From contig JAGCDJ010000006.1 in the NCBI GenBank assembly GCA_017651185.1, forward strand, positions 201,766-251,854: 50,089 bases of DNA, read 5' to 3'. The translations under genes were made by a program, and so were the position numbers. The notes below the pieces were generated by a model. The model was given only the letters and a program-made list of their open reading frames with translations, was not told the DNA's origin and searched no databases. How positions within the stretch are numbered: position 1 is the stretch's first letter; each line of letters starts with the position of its first letter. Shown here piece by piece: positions 8,222-15,489 of this stretch. The DNA is from Bacteroidales bacterium. GTDB lineage: Bacteria > Bacteroidota > Bacteroidia > Bacteroidales > ML635J-15.

Positions 8222-8946
8222 AATATTATCTGTTCTCCTGTATGAAGTGAATTTTTAAGATTGTCGAAACTGAAACTGTCCATTTCCAGAATGCTCGAAA
8301 TTTTACCGATGTCGTCGATGTAGTGGGCATCGGAACTTTGTATGTAGTTGTAGTCGCTGAACCACGGGAAATTGTCGAAGAATTTGTTTCGCATTGCGTG
8401 GTAACTTAGCTCAAGTGCTTGAAACTTAAGTTTGTCGGGAACAAACACAAGTTGCGAACTGATGCTGAATGTGCTGCGGTCAACATGTGCCGGGATGAAG
8501 ATTCCGCCCATTTCATACACCTTTTTCTGCAACTCGAGCATTGGCAGGTCGAGTGCATTTATTAATAGGTGAGGGATTTCGTCAAGCACATTCTCTTCCT
8601 CGTCAACAACAAACTGGTAACCGAACTTATCTGGATCATTTTCGTAGAAAATTACCTTTGAATCAAGGAATTTCTGGAACTCGGCAAGTTTTTCGGCGTT
8701 GGGCATGAATCCGAGGCAGTGGATTTCCTCCTTGGTTGTTACCTCGGCACCCATCATCACAGCGATTCCGTTTTGCTCGCCTATTCTGCGCGTAACCTCG
8801 GCGTTCAGCGTGCTGTTGTGGTCGGTAATTCCGATTATGTCAAGACCTTTCTCCTTGGCTTTCATGATTATAGCCGAGGGGCTCATCTCGATGTCGCCAC
8901 AGGGCGACAAGACAGTGTGCGTATGTAGGTCGGCACGGAATTTCAT
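8218..8946 (-). CDS. PHP domain phosphoesterase
   Basis: 242 residues. The PHP metal-binding motifs are visible: DLHTHTVLSPCG at residues 5-16, DHNS at about 41-44, GAEVTT at about 66-71, PAHVDRS near 152-158 and SSDAHY near 212-217. PHP proteins are trinuclear metal-dependent phosphoesterases; related stand-alone members cleave nucleotide or RNA ends, but the substrate of this cluster-associated subtype is not known to me. It lies between the DRTGG gene (16 bp upstream) and the GHKL gene (4-nt overlap), clearly in one operon with both. Confidence 0.85.
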   Translation of the reverse strand: MKFRADLHTHTVLSPCGDIEMSPSAIIMKAKEKGLDIIGITDHNSTLNAEVTRRIGEQNGIAVMMGAEVTTKEEIHCLGFMPNAEKLAEFQKFLDSKVIFYENDPDKFGYQFVVDEEENVLDEIPHLLINALDLPMLELQKKVYEMGGIFIPAHVDRSTFSISSQLVFVPDKLKFQALELSYHAMRNKFFDNFPWFSDYNYIQSSDAHYIDDIGKISSILEMDSFSFDNLKNSLHTGEQIIL

Positions 8947-8962
8947 GCGACTAGTTTTTTCT

Positions 8963-9292
8963 TTACTTTATAAGTTCGTACAATTTTCCGCAAAGTGGGA
9001 ATGTCGGTTCCGAGCTAGAAAGAACTGCGACATCGTTGTCCTTTGCAAATTCAAGCATATCGTCGTCGGGAACACCGTTGCGAACGATGATAACAGCAGG
9101 AACATCCTTCAATGCTGCGATAGAAGCAACATTCTTGTGTGTCTGCATTGTAATCCATACCTGACCGCTCTTTGCGTTTCCCATAACATCGCTAAGCAAA
9201 TCTGATGAGTATGCGCTCTTTACATCAGCGTCCATGTTTACCTCGTTGTAAACCTTAAGGTTAAGCTTTTCTATTATTTCTTTCAGTATCAT
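8963..9292 (-). CDS. DRTGG-domain-like protein
   Basis: 109 residues from the ATG at 9292. A longer frame reaches 9346, but the extra N-terminus is lysine-rich and overlaps a repeat, so the internal MILKEIIEKLNLKVYN start is preferred because it matches the second copy in the window (MKAKEIAELLNGKIVG at 12334). Both copies share a SSDLLSDVM / SSDLMSDVL motif and a hydrophobic ITMQTHKNVASIAAL / ITGLCNIQTIRTAEM strand-helix pattern. DRTGG domains are predicted small-ligand or regulatory modules. It is the first gene of the DRTGG-PHP-GHKL block. Confidence 0.75.
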   Translation of the reverse strand: MILKEIIEKLNLKVYNEVNMDADVKSAYSSDLLSDVMGNAKSGQVWITMQTHKNVASIAALKDVPAVIIVRNGVPDDDMLEFAKDNDVAVLSSSEPTFPLCGKLYELIK

Positions 9293-9324
9293 ATCGTTAA
9301 TTTTTTTATTCTTAAATCGTTTAT

Positions 9325-9357
9325 TTGTAGTGGACGTTGCACGCAACGTCGCTACAA
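9325..9357. repeat. Palindromic intergenic repeat, copy 1, with AT-rich tail
   Basis: TTTGTAG..GACGTTGC-AC-GCAACGTC.CTACAAA is a near-perfect inverted repeat. It is followed by TTTTCAAATTTTCAAATG up to 9380. The same palindrome plus the same CAAATTTTCAAAT tail recurs at 9996-10080 in the same orientation, so the pair flanks the lipoprotein gene between them. This is a dispersed element rather than a terminator, as there is no T-tract directly after the stem. Confidence 0.75.
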
Positions 9358-9393
9358 ATGAATTTTCAAATTTTCAAATGAATATCATTTTCT

Positions 9394-9906
9394 CTAATAA
9401 CAAGCATTATCAACAACCAAATTGAATTCAACTATGTCGTTCTCAAAAATCGCGATTTTTCCAATGTTTCCTATTCCGTCAAATCCGTATGCTTGTGTTT
9501 CGCCATTATAAGTAACAAATAAGGAATATTCTCCAGGCTGGAGATTCATTTCAAAGAATCCGTTTCTGTCGGATGTCGTTTCTGCAACAAGTTTTGAGGG
9601 AACGTCTGTGATATTGTATATTGAAATGCCTTCTCTTTCAAAATCAGCGAGTGATACAGGTTCGTATGCTCTAACTTTAGACTTTATAGGTACCTCATTG
9701 GGACCTCCGCTTTTACGTTCTCCAAGATATGGCATCCAATCTCCTGTTCGTCTTGTTACTGTTCCCCAAACTCCTTGTTTGATAGTGATATATTTCTTGT
9801 TCTGACGATAAAGTTGGTCAGTTTTGTTTGCCCAGTTTTCGCGTGTGCACGAGCATAATGTTGCAAGCAAGATAATGCATAAAATTGTAATCCTTGTATA
9901 TTTCAT
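9394..9906 (-). CDS. Small lipoprotein with carboxypeptidase-regulatory-like domain
   Basis: 170 residues. MKYTRITILCIILLATLCSC is a lipoprotein signal with lipobox LCSC, Cys at residue 20. Around residues 110-145, TTSDRNGFFEMNLQPGEYSLFVTYNGE matches the CarboxypepD_reg-like beta-sandwich turn common in Bacteroidetes surface proteins. The middle has no family I recognise (YEPVSLADFEREGISIYN). It sits inside the hydrogenase-like cluster but has no obvious relation to it, and is bracketed by direct copies of a palindromic repeat, which suggests it was inserted there. Function unknown. Confidence 0.75.
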   Translation of the reverse strand: MKYTRITILCIILLATLCSCTRENWANKTDQLYRQNKKYITIKQGVWGTVTRRTGDWMPYLGERKSGGPNEVPIKSKVRAYEPVSLADFEREGISIYNITDVPSKLVAETTSDRNGFFEMNLQPGEYSLFVTYNGETQAYGFDGIGNIGKIAIFENDIVEFNLVVDNACY

Positions 9907-9995
9907 ATCTCTTATATTTTATTGTTACGCCAAAGATAATAAAAATTATTGATACAGTGCCTTTTAAATTCTTCCATTCTTTTTCATCATCTAAT

Positions 9996-10110
9996 TTGTT
10001 GAGGACGTTGCGCGCAACGTCTCTACAATTGTATCGTCAAATTTTCAAATCAATCAAATCTTCAAATTTTCAAATCATTGAACTTTGAACTTTAAATTAT
10101 TGAACCTTGA
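9996..10110. repeat. Palindromic intergenic repeat, copy 2, with TTCAAATT-rich tail
   Basis: TTGTTGAGGACGTTGC-GC-GCAACGTCTCTACAA (9996-10029) is the second copy of the element at 9325. It is followed by a run of TCAAATTTTCAAATC / TTGAACTTTGAACTTT motifs reaching the end of the hydrogenase-like gene. Such TTGAA/CAAAT runs recur at 46412-46543. Confidence 0.75.
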
Positions 10111-10113
10111 ACT

Positions 10114-11451
10114 TTATAACGTCTTCAGGTCTTCTCCCCAGATGTCGAACATCACCTTGTAGAATTCTTCCATCTTCTTATGTGCGAAAATGCAGTTCTC
10201 TATCTTGCTTTCGTTCCTGATTACATCTTCGGCAAGTGCGTTGCAGGTTGGTGCGCCACAAGCCGAACAGTCGATTCCAGGCAACATTCCTTCGATACGT
10301 TTCATGTTTTCGACCATGCGGAATGCAATCTGCAAGTTGTCGTTGAGTTTCAAGATTGAACGAGGTTTTATTTCGTCAACCTTTACCATTTCGGCAATTT
10401 TTTCTGCAAATTCCTTGTTATTGAAGGCAACTTTCTGGTCGCTGTCTTCATTTTTCGGTTTGCTGTCGATGATTTCGGCACGTGCTTTCAGTTTCTGCTT
10501 GGCTACAAATCGGTTGGTAGGGCAGAGAACACCGCCCACGCAACTTTGGTCACATGCTCTCATTTCTACTAGACCGTTTGCGCTAATGTCTTCGTCTTCA
10601 ACCTTTTCCAAGAATTCGATGGCATTTCGTATTCCATCCACAGCAAAGCACGAATTGTTGAAGTTGCGCGATTCGCCAGTCGTAAGTCCCCAGAGCACAT
10701 CGTTGCCTGTAAGACTATGATTTATTGGTTCTACGATTGATTTCGAATTGCTGAGCATAAGTTTTACCTTGTTGTAGAGGAAGTCCATGTTGATTACGCC
10801 GGTAATGAAGGATTTCTTTCCTTCGGCAGGACTTTTCACAGCGGCAATCTTTGCAGCACAAGGAGATACGTAGAAAATACCAATGTCCTCGCTTGGAATT
10901 CCCGCTTCTACCAGTCGTTGGCGGATAACAATAGATGCGATGTCCAAAGGAGCGCTAAGGTGTATGATGTTGTGCACGAGCGATGGGAATCTTACCTGTA
11001 TAAGTCGCACGATAGCAGGGCAGTATGGCGATATGAAAGTGTCTATTTCATCGTGTTCGGCCATGTACTGCTTGTATAGTTCAATGAGGAACGATACTGC
11101 GTGCTCGACTTCGTAGGTGTGGGTGAAACCGATTTTCTTGAGGCAGGCGTATATCTGCGAGGTCTTTACATCGTTTGGAAACTGACCGATGAAAGTGGCG
11201 GGAACAAGTGCGATGCGGTACTTGTAGTCGTCGAGTAGTTCGAAGTCGTCCTGCTTGATGTAAATTGCATGTATCGGGCAGGCCTTGAAGCACTCGCCGC
11301 AGTCGATGCATTTGTTGTTGTATATTACCGCCTTGCCTTTCCTGATTCGGATGGCTTCGGTAGGACACGACCTCAGGCAGTGTGTGCATCCGGTGCAAGC
11401 GTTGCGGTCGACGCGCAGTGCATGGTAGAAGTATGATCCGTTTTCACTCAT
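10114..11451 (-). CDS. [FeFe]-hydrogenase-like iron-sulfur protein, sensory type
   Basis: 445 residues. Two ferredoxin 4Fe-4S motifs come first (C19, C22, C25, C29 and C48, C51, C54, C58). The H-cluster region follows: L1 SPYCP (residues 141-145), L2 SPCAAK (C198), L3 EMRACDQSCVGG (C300, C304). All four H-cluster cysteine ligands appear kept, but the proton-relay Cys of the canonical TSCCP is Tyr143, so fast H2 turnover is unlikely. A C-terminal CxxCxxxxC...C cluster (C395, C398, C403, C420) resembles the Fe-S domain of CO-dehydrogenase-type proteins. No electron-transfer partner subunits adjoin it. Neighbours are ATPase-fold, PHP and DRTGG genes, the set linked to regulatory (group C-like) hydrogenases. 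I infer a redox or H2 sensor. Confidence 0.82.
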   Translation of the reverse strand: MSENGSYFYHALRVDRNACTGCTHCLRSCPTEAIRIRKGKAVIYNNKCIDCGECFKACPIHAIYIKQDDFELLDDYKYRIALVPATFIGQFPNDVKTSQIYACLKKIGFTHTYEVEHAVSFLIELYKQYMAEHDEIDTFISPYCPAIVRLIQVRFPSLVHNIIHLSAPLDIASIVIRQRLVEAGIPSEDIGIFYVSPCAAKIAAVKSPAEGKKSFITGVINMDFLYNKVKLMLSNSKSIVEPINHSLTGNDVLWGLTTGESRNFNNSCFAVDGIRNAIEFLEKVEDEDISANGLVEMRACDQSCVGGVLCPTNRFVAKQKLKARAEIIDSKPKNEDSDQKVAFNNKEFAEKIAEMVKVDEIKPRSILKLNDNLQIAFRMVENMKRIEGMLPGIDCSACGAPTCNALAEDVIRNESKIENCIFAHKKMEEFYKVMFDIWGEDLKTL

Positions 11452-11490
11452 GGGCTAATCTGTTGTTTCTTTGTATCTAAGTTTCTGCGT

Positions 11491-11561
11491 TTAACTTCGT
11501 TGAGGGCTTCGCCGTTCTTTGGCTTCGCCGTTTCTAAGTTGAAACGCGCCATGGCGCGTTT
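11491..11561. repeat. Dispersed repeat block with perfect 20-bp palindrome
   Basis: The gap 11452-11574 holds TTAACTTCGTTGAGGGCT (11491-11508), whose reverse complement AGCCCTCAACGAAGTTAA recurs at 46661-46678. It also holds two GGCTTCGCCGT units and the palindrome AAACGCGCCATGGCGCGTTT at 11542-11561, followed by TT on the plus strand. The palindrome could act as a weak terminator or be part of the repeat family. Confidence 0.6.
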
Positions 11562-11574
11562 TTGCTATTGTTTG

Positions 11575-11991
11575 TCAATTCTTTAGGAAAACCGTCATCG
11601 TGATAGTCGTTCCGACACCTAATTCGGTTTGGATATCAAGCTTGTCGGTATTCTTCTTCATGTTCGGCAGTCCCATTCCAGCGCCGAAGCCCATTTCTCT
11701 GACTTTCTGCGATGCCGTTGAATAACCTTCGGTCATTGCCAGTTCGATGTTGGGGATTCCTGGTCCTTGGTCGGCAACTACCATAACAATCTTGTCGCCA
11801 TCGATGTCGATGTCGATTTTTCCACCGTATGCGTGGGCAACTGCATTAATCTCGGCTTCGTACAATGCAACTACAATCCTCTTTATGCTTGCAGGATCTA
11901 CATTCAGCTGCTTCAAAGTTTTCTTTACGCTTCCCGAGGCATTGCCTGCGTTGGTGAAATTGCCTTTTTCAATGTCAAATGTGTAGTGCAT
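11575..11991 (-). CDS. RsbW-like ATP-binding (anti-sigma type) protein
   Basis: 138 residues, the size of RsbW/SpoIIAB-type serine kinases. Seen: N-box ALYEAEINAVAHA at about residues 42-54, G1 DQGPGIPN near 73-80, and GFGAGMGLPNM near 100-110. It lacks membrane segments and sensors. Its start is 1 bp from the stop of the upstream DRTGG gene, so the two are translated together. In the [FeFe]-hydrogenase-like clusters of anaerobes this gene type recurs beside DRTGG genes. No sigma factor or anti-anti-sigma partner is visible, so kinase activity on such a partner is not supported. Confidence 0.8.
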   Translation of the reverse strand: MHYTFDIEKGNFTNAGNASGSVKKTLKQLNVDPASIKRIVVALYEAEINAVAHAYGGKIDIDIDGDKIVMVVADQGPGIPNIELAMTEGYSTASQKVREMGFGAGMGLPNMKKNTDKLDIQTELGVGTTITMTVFLKN

Positions 11992-11992
11992 A

Positions 11993-12334
11993 TTAATACA
12001 TTGGTTTAATTCCGTGATTATACAGTATTCCGCTTGCCTTGAAAATACTGAACTCGGTTTCGATTATTGTAATGTCGTTGTCTATTGCATGTTCGATCAT
12101 TTCTTCATCTGCCGTTTTGCCACGGGCAAGCACAATCGTGTTTATCATTGCCATTTCGGCAGTGCGTATGGTCTGGATGTTGCACAGACCAGTGATTAGC
12201 AGCGAACATTCGCCTCCGAGACGGAGAACATCGCTCATCAGGTCTGATGAAAATGCATTTGTCAATTCTTCCTGGCTGTCCTGGCAGCCAACAATCTTTC
12301 CGTTTAGCAGTTCTGCTATTTCTTTTGCTTTCAT
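11993..12334 (-). CDS. DRTGG-domain-like protein, second copy
   Basis: 113 residues, paralogous to the protein at 8963-9292 (shared SSDLMSDVL, ITGLCNIQTIRTAEMA, TIVLARGKTADEEMIEHAIDNDITIIET patterns). It is the first gene of the two-gene unit with the RsbW-like ATPase and lies 49 bp downstream of the ygiQ-like gene, so the whole 14201-to-7676 minus strand may be one or two transcripts. Two DRTGG proteins per cluster is normal for this arrangement. Ligand unknown. Confidence 0.75.
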   Translation of the reverse strand: MKAKEIAELLNGKIVGCQDSQEELTNAFSSDLMSDVLRLGGECSLLITGLCNIQTIRTAEMAMINTIVLARGKTADEEMIEHAIDNDITIIETEFSIFKASGILYNHGIKPMY

Positions 12335-12383
12335 TACTCTTTTATATTGGTTTGCAAAGGTACGCCTTTTTTGTGAATGTCGG

Positions 12384-14201
12384 TTAGATTTTTTTCATCT
12401 TCCTTATTATATCTTCTCTTCCCAACTGTTTCAGTCTTTTTTCAATCTTTTTGCGGGCATCGGGAGTGTACCAAAAGAAGTACATGTTTTGGTTTTCACG
12501 CTCTTGGCGCGACTTGGGGACATAAACCTTTTCCATTGTGTATGGATTCAATTCGGTGTAGTACATCACGGTCGATAATGTCATTGGTGTTGGCGTGAAG
12601 GTCTGCACCTGCTCGGGACAAATGCCGAGGTCGCTGATTTGTGCCATTAGTTCCGCCATATCCTCTTCCTTGCATCCTGGGTGAGCTGAAATGAAGTAGG
12701 GGATAAGTTGCTGTTTCAGACCATATTTCTTGTTGGTGCGGTCGAACAGGGCTTTCAGTTCCTCGAACTTGGTGAAAGGTGTCTTGCGCATGAGTTCCAA
12801 AACCTTTGGCGATGAGTGTTCTGGCGCGACTTTCAGTCGTCCCGATACGAATTTTGAAATCACGAGTTCGAGATATTCTTCGTTAATGCGGTCGGTTTCG
12901 GCATTGCCGGTTTTGTGCAGGGCTATGTCGTAGCGGATTCCACTGCCTATGCTTATCTTCTTTATTCCTCTAACTTCCAGTGCTTTGCGGTAAAGTTTGC
13001 AAAGTTCTTCGTGCGATGTGTTGAGGTTGGGGCAAATCTTTGGTGCTATACACGATGGTCGCTTGCATTTGCGGCAGAGGCTTTCATCGTTGCCGTGCAT
13101 CTTGTACATATTTGCCGATGGTGCGCCAATGTCGGAGATGTGTCCCTTGAACTCTGGCATTCGCGAAATGCGTTCGAGTTCGGCAATAATTGACTGTTCG
13201 CTGCGGCTTGAAATTAGTTTTCCCTGATGTGCGGCTATTGTGCAGAACGAGCATCCACCGAAGCATCCGCGGTGTATTGTTACCGAATTCTTTATCATTT
13301 CGTAGGCGGGAATGTCGGGTTTGCCTTTGTAGCGCGGATGTGGAAGCCTTGTGAATGGCAGTGCGTAGATGCTGTCCATTTCGCGTTCCGATAGCGGTTC
13401 GTATGTGGGGTTGACGATAAGTTTTGAATGTTCCAACTGCTGGGTTATTCGTCTGTTTGTAAATGAATTGGCTTCACGCTCGACGATGACGAAGTTTTCG
13501 GCGTAGTTGCGCTTGTCGGCAAGGATTTCGCTGTACGAGTGCAATACAATGTCGTCCTTTTTTATGTCGTTCTCATCGCTGAGGTAGGCGATTTGCCTAA
13601 TGTTGAAGCAGTTGTAGTGATGTCCATCGCGGTTTATGCGGTCGGCAACCTCCACAATCGACTTTTCGGACATTCCGTAGCAAAGAATGTCGGCACCCGA
13701 CATTTCAAGCATCGAACTAAGTATTTTGTCCTGCCAGTAGTCGTAGTGGGCGAAACGGCGCATCGATGCCTCAATTCCACCGATGACGATTGGAGTGTCG
13801 GGAAATATGTCCTTCAGTATCTGGCAGTAAACTTTTGTGGCGTAGTCGGGACGATGACCGCTTTTGCCGCCAGGTGTATAGGCGTCATCGCTGCGGAGAC
13901 GCTTGTTGGCGGTGTAGTGGTTTAGCATGCTGTCGATGTTGCCAGCCGATACACCGAAGAACAGTCGTGGAGCACCGAATTTGCGGAAGTCGCGAAGGTC
14001 GTCCTGCCAGTTGGGTTGCGGAACTACCGCCACGCGGTAGCCTGCATTCTGCAAAACCCTTGCTATCACTGCCGGACCAAAAGATGGATGGTCAACAAAA
14101 GCATCGCCACTAATGAGAATAACATCAATATAATCCCATCCGAATGCCTTCAGTTCCTTTATGGATGTTGGAAAAAAATCGAGGATGCTTCTCTGTTCCA
14201 C
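12384..14201 (-). CDS. YgiQ family radical SAM protein
   Basis: 605 residues, typical of YgiQ/UPF0313. N-terminal cobalamin-binding-like region: DVILISGDAFVDHPSFGPAVIARVLQNAGYRVAVVPQPNW (residues about 26-65, shown here only as a landmark within the family's first 100 residues). The radical-SAM cluster CFGGCSFC lies near residues 312-319, and LKVAPEHSSPKVLELM and QTFTPTPMTLSTVMYYT are further family signatures. The reaction of YgiQ is unknown; the family is broadly conserved in anaerobes. It may head the transcript of the hydrogenase-like cluster. Confidence 0.9.
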   Translation of the reverse strand: MEQRSILDFFPTSIKELKAFGWDYIDVILISGDAFVDHPSFGPAVIARVLQNAGYRVAVVPQPNWQDDLRDFRKFGAPRLFFGVSAGNIDSMLNHYTANKRLRSDDAYTPGGKSGHRPDYATKVYCQILKDIFPDTPIVIGGIEASMRRFAHYDYWQDKILSSMLEMSGADILCYGMSEKSIVEVADRINRDGHHYNCFNIRQIAYLSDENDIKKDDIVLHSYSEILADKRNYAENFVIVEREANSFTNRRITQQLEHSKLIVNPTYEPLSEREMDSIYALPFTRLPHPRYKGKPDIPAYEMIKNSVTIHRGCFGGCSFCTIAAHQGKLISSRSEQSIIAELERISRMPEFKGHISDIGAPSANMYKMHGNDESLCRKCKRPSCIAPKICPNLNTSHEELCKLYRKALEVRGIKKISIGSGIRYDIALHKTGNAETDRINEEYLELVISKFVSGRLKVAPEHSSPKVLELMRKTPFTKFEELKALFDRTNKKYGLKQQLIPYFISAHPGCKEEDMAELMAQISDLGICPEQVQTFTPTPMTLSTVMYYTELNPYTMEKVYVPKSRQERENQNMYFFWYTPDARKKIEKRLKQLGREDIIRKMKKI

Positions 14202-14216
14202 TTTTGTAGAGATTGA

Positions 14217-14822
14217 CTATCTGCTGAAAATATCGTTCTGGAACATTGGTGAAAATGTCGTTGATGGTGCCATCGGGTACAATCCGTAATCAGGCATAAG
14301 CGGGTGGCGGTTGCCTTCGCGAATGCTTACGGCTATGCTGATAGTTGACTTGTCGGTAATCTTGTAGTCCGCTCCGAAATATCCCGAAAACGATGGTTTG
14401 TTTGGATTGTAGTAATCGTTGAAACTTACGGCAGCAGCACCATAAACATTGATTTTCGGAGTTAGCGAGTACGAACCCTTTGCAAACAGCGTGTATTGTG
14501 GATGTCCGTAAAAACTTTTGTTTTCAGTCGATTCTACAGGAGAAAACATTGAGTACGAAACCGCAAATCCACCCGACAGAGTGAATTTGTCGGTTACTTT
14601 GTAGCCAAATTCTGGTGCTACGAAACCCATTCCAAAGGCATTGCCTCCGAATCCGCCAACAGCAACGCCGGTATTGAAGCTGCAAACAAAACGCGATTCC
14701 TTGTCTTGTTTTACGTTAAGTGTTGATAATGAGTCGGGTTCGTACAAGTACAATTTGCCGTCCTGTGCCATTGCTACAGCGGTAATTGCCAGAAATACTA
14801 TTGCCAAAACAAACCTTTTCAT
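14217..14822 (-). CDS. Outer-membrane beta-barrel-like exported protein
   Basis: 201 residues from the ATG at 14822, chosen because it starts a clean signal peptide (MKRFVLAIVFLAITAVAMAQ); the frame extends to 14924 without good coding character. The mature part has alternating aromatic/glycine beta-strand patterns (VAPEFGYKVTDKFTLSGGFAVSYSMF, YTLFAKGSYSLTPKINVYGAAAVSF, YFGADYKITDKSTISIAVSI), typical of a small 8- to 10-stranded barrel. No specific family recognised. It lies 15 bp upstream of the ygiQ-like gene on the same strand. Confidence 0.75.
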   Translation of the reverse strand: MKRFVLAIVFLAITAVAMAQDGKLYLYEPDSLSTLNVKQDKESRFVCSFNTGVAVGGFGGNAFGMGFVAPEFGYKVTDKFTLSGGFAVSYSMFSPVESTENKSFYGHPQYTLFAKGSYSLTPKINVYGAAAVSFNDYYNPNKPSFSGYFGADYKITDKSTISIAVSIREGNRHPLMPDYGLYPMAPSTTFSPMFQNDIFSR

Positions 14823-14967
14823 TCCTGATGAAAAATTTGCCGTAAAGTTAAGTAATAATTGTGAATGTACAATCACAGTTAAGAAAATTTTAGGGATTGC
14901 AGGATTGTTAGCAGAAGATTTCATTGATTGTTTTGCTTGCGCGGATATGCAGGAAGGATTTTAAATT

Positions 14968-14997
14968 TTTGCCGAACTGAAAAAAACAGTAATTTTG
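14968..14997 (+). promoter_or_regulatory. Promoter P1 (duplicated pair)
   Basis: TTTG (14968-14971), 18 nt, TAATTTTG (14990-14997): a textbook Bacteroidetes promoter. Its sequence GCCGAACTGAAAAAA..AGTA.TTTTG..GTCG is repeated almost exactly at 15135-15163, upstream of the DUF4834 gene. It would drive the 27-codon frame at 15048. Confidence 0.8.
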
Positions 14998-15047
14998 TAG
15001 TCGTATGATTGGCGAAGTATTAGTTTAGTCGTTTTAATTTAACAGAG

Positions 15048-15131
15048 ATGGAACTTCTTCTTTATGTAATAATCATCTTGGTATTTGCCTTTCTGTTGGG
15101 ATGTTTAATTGGTAAAATTGATAAGCATTAA
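15048..15131 (+). CDS. 27-residue single-membrane-span peptide
   Basis: ATG at 15048 to TAA at 15129-15131, too short for normal gene finders. It reads MELLLYVIIILVFAFLLGCL then IGKIDKH: one hydrophobic helix with a short basic tail. Three things support it: its own promoter (P1), the sequence before the ATG (ttaatttaacagagATGGA compared with gaaatttaactagATGGA for the next gene), and an N-terminus resembling that of the following DUF4834 protein (MEVFLNIIFFLVLAML). It looks like the product of a tandem duplication of promoter plus membrane anchor. Expression is not proven. Confidence 0.55.
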   Translation: MELLLYVIIILVFAFLLGCLIGKIDKH

Positions 15132-15134
15132 ATA

Positions 15135-15163
15135 TTTGCCAAACTGAAAAAATAGTATTTTTG
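15135..15163 (+). promoter_or_regulatory. Promoter P2 for DUF4834/LolC-like genes
   Basis: TTTG (15135-15138), 17 nt, TATTTTTG (15156-15163). It is near-identical to P1 over about 35 bp. It begins 3 nt after the stop codon of the small peptide. Confidence 0.8.
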
Positions 15164-15201
15164 CAGTCGAAGCATTTGTGTGCTTGTTGAAATTTAACTA
15201 G

Positions 15202-15483
15202 ATGGAAGTTTTTCTTAACATAATATTCTTCTTGGTGCTTGCCATGCTGGTTGCGAAACTGCTATTCCGCTACTTGATGCCATGGCTTTTGCGGAGGTTT
15301 GTAGAGAAAAGGATGAAGCAGTTCGGTGATAATTTTTACCAGCAGCAGGAAGAAAATGAAAACAATGGTTCTGGACGGACATTCGGTGACATAAAGGTAG
15401 ACCATATTCCGCCAAAGGATGATGCTAAAAAAGAGCAGGTTGATGAGGAATATGTGGATTTCGAAGAGATTGATAAAAACTAA
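15202..15483 (+). CDS. DUF4834-like membrane-anchored protein
   Basis: 93 residues: one N-terminal membrane helix (residues 4-25), a basic juxtamembrane stretch (RRFVEKRMKQFGDNFYQQQ), and an acidic tail ending EEYVDFEEIDKN. The arrangement and ending match the small Bacteroidetes family DUF4834, function unknown. The stop codon at 15481-15483 is 6 bp before the ATG of the LolC-like permease, so the two are an operon; a helper role for the permease is possible but not shown. Confidence 0.65.
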   Translation: MEVFLNIIFFLVLAMLVAKLLFRYLMPWLLRRFVEKRMKQFGDNFYQQQEENENNGSGRTFGDIKVDHIPPKDDAKKEQVDEEYVDFEEIDKN

Positions 15484-15489
15484 TTGCGG

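Noticed and set aside
10114..11451. Energy-conserving or catalytic [FeFe] hydrogenase
   Set aside because: The proton-relay Cys is replaced by Tyr and there are no diaphorase or electron-transfer subunits nearby.
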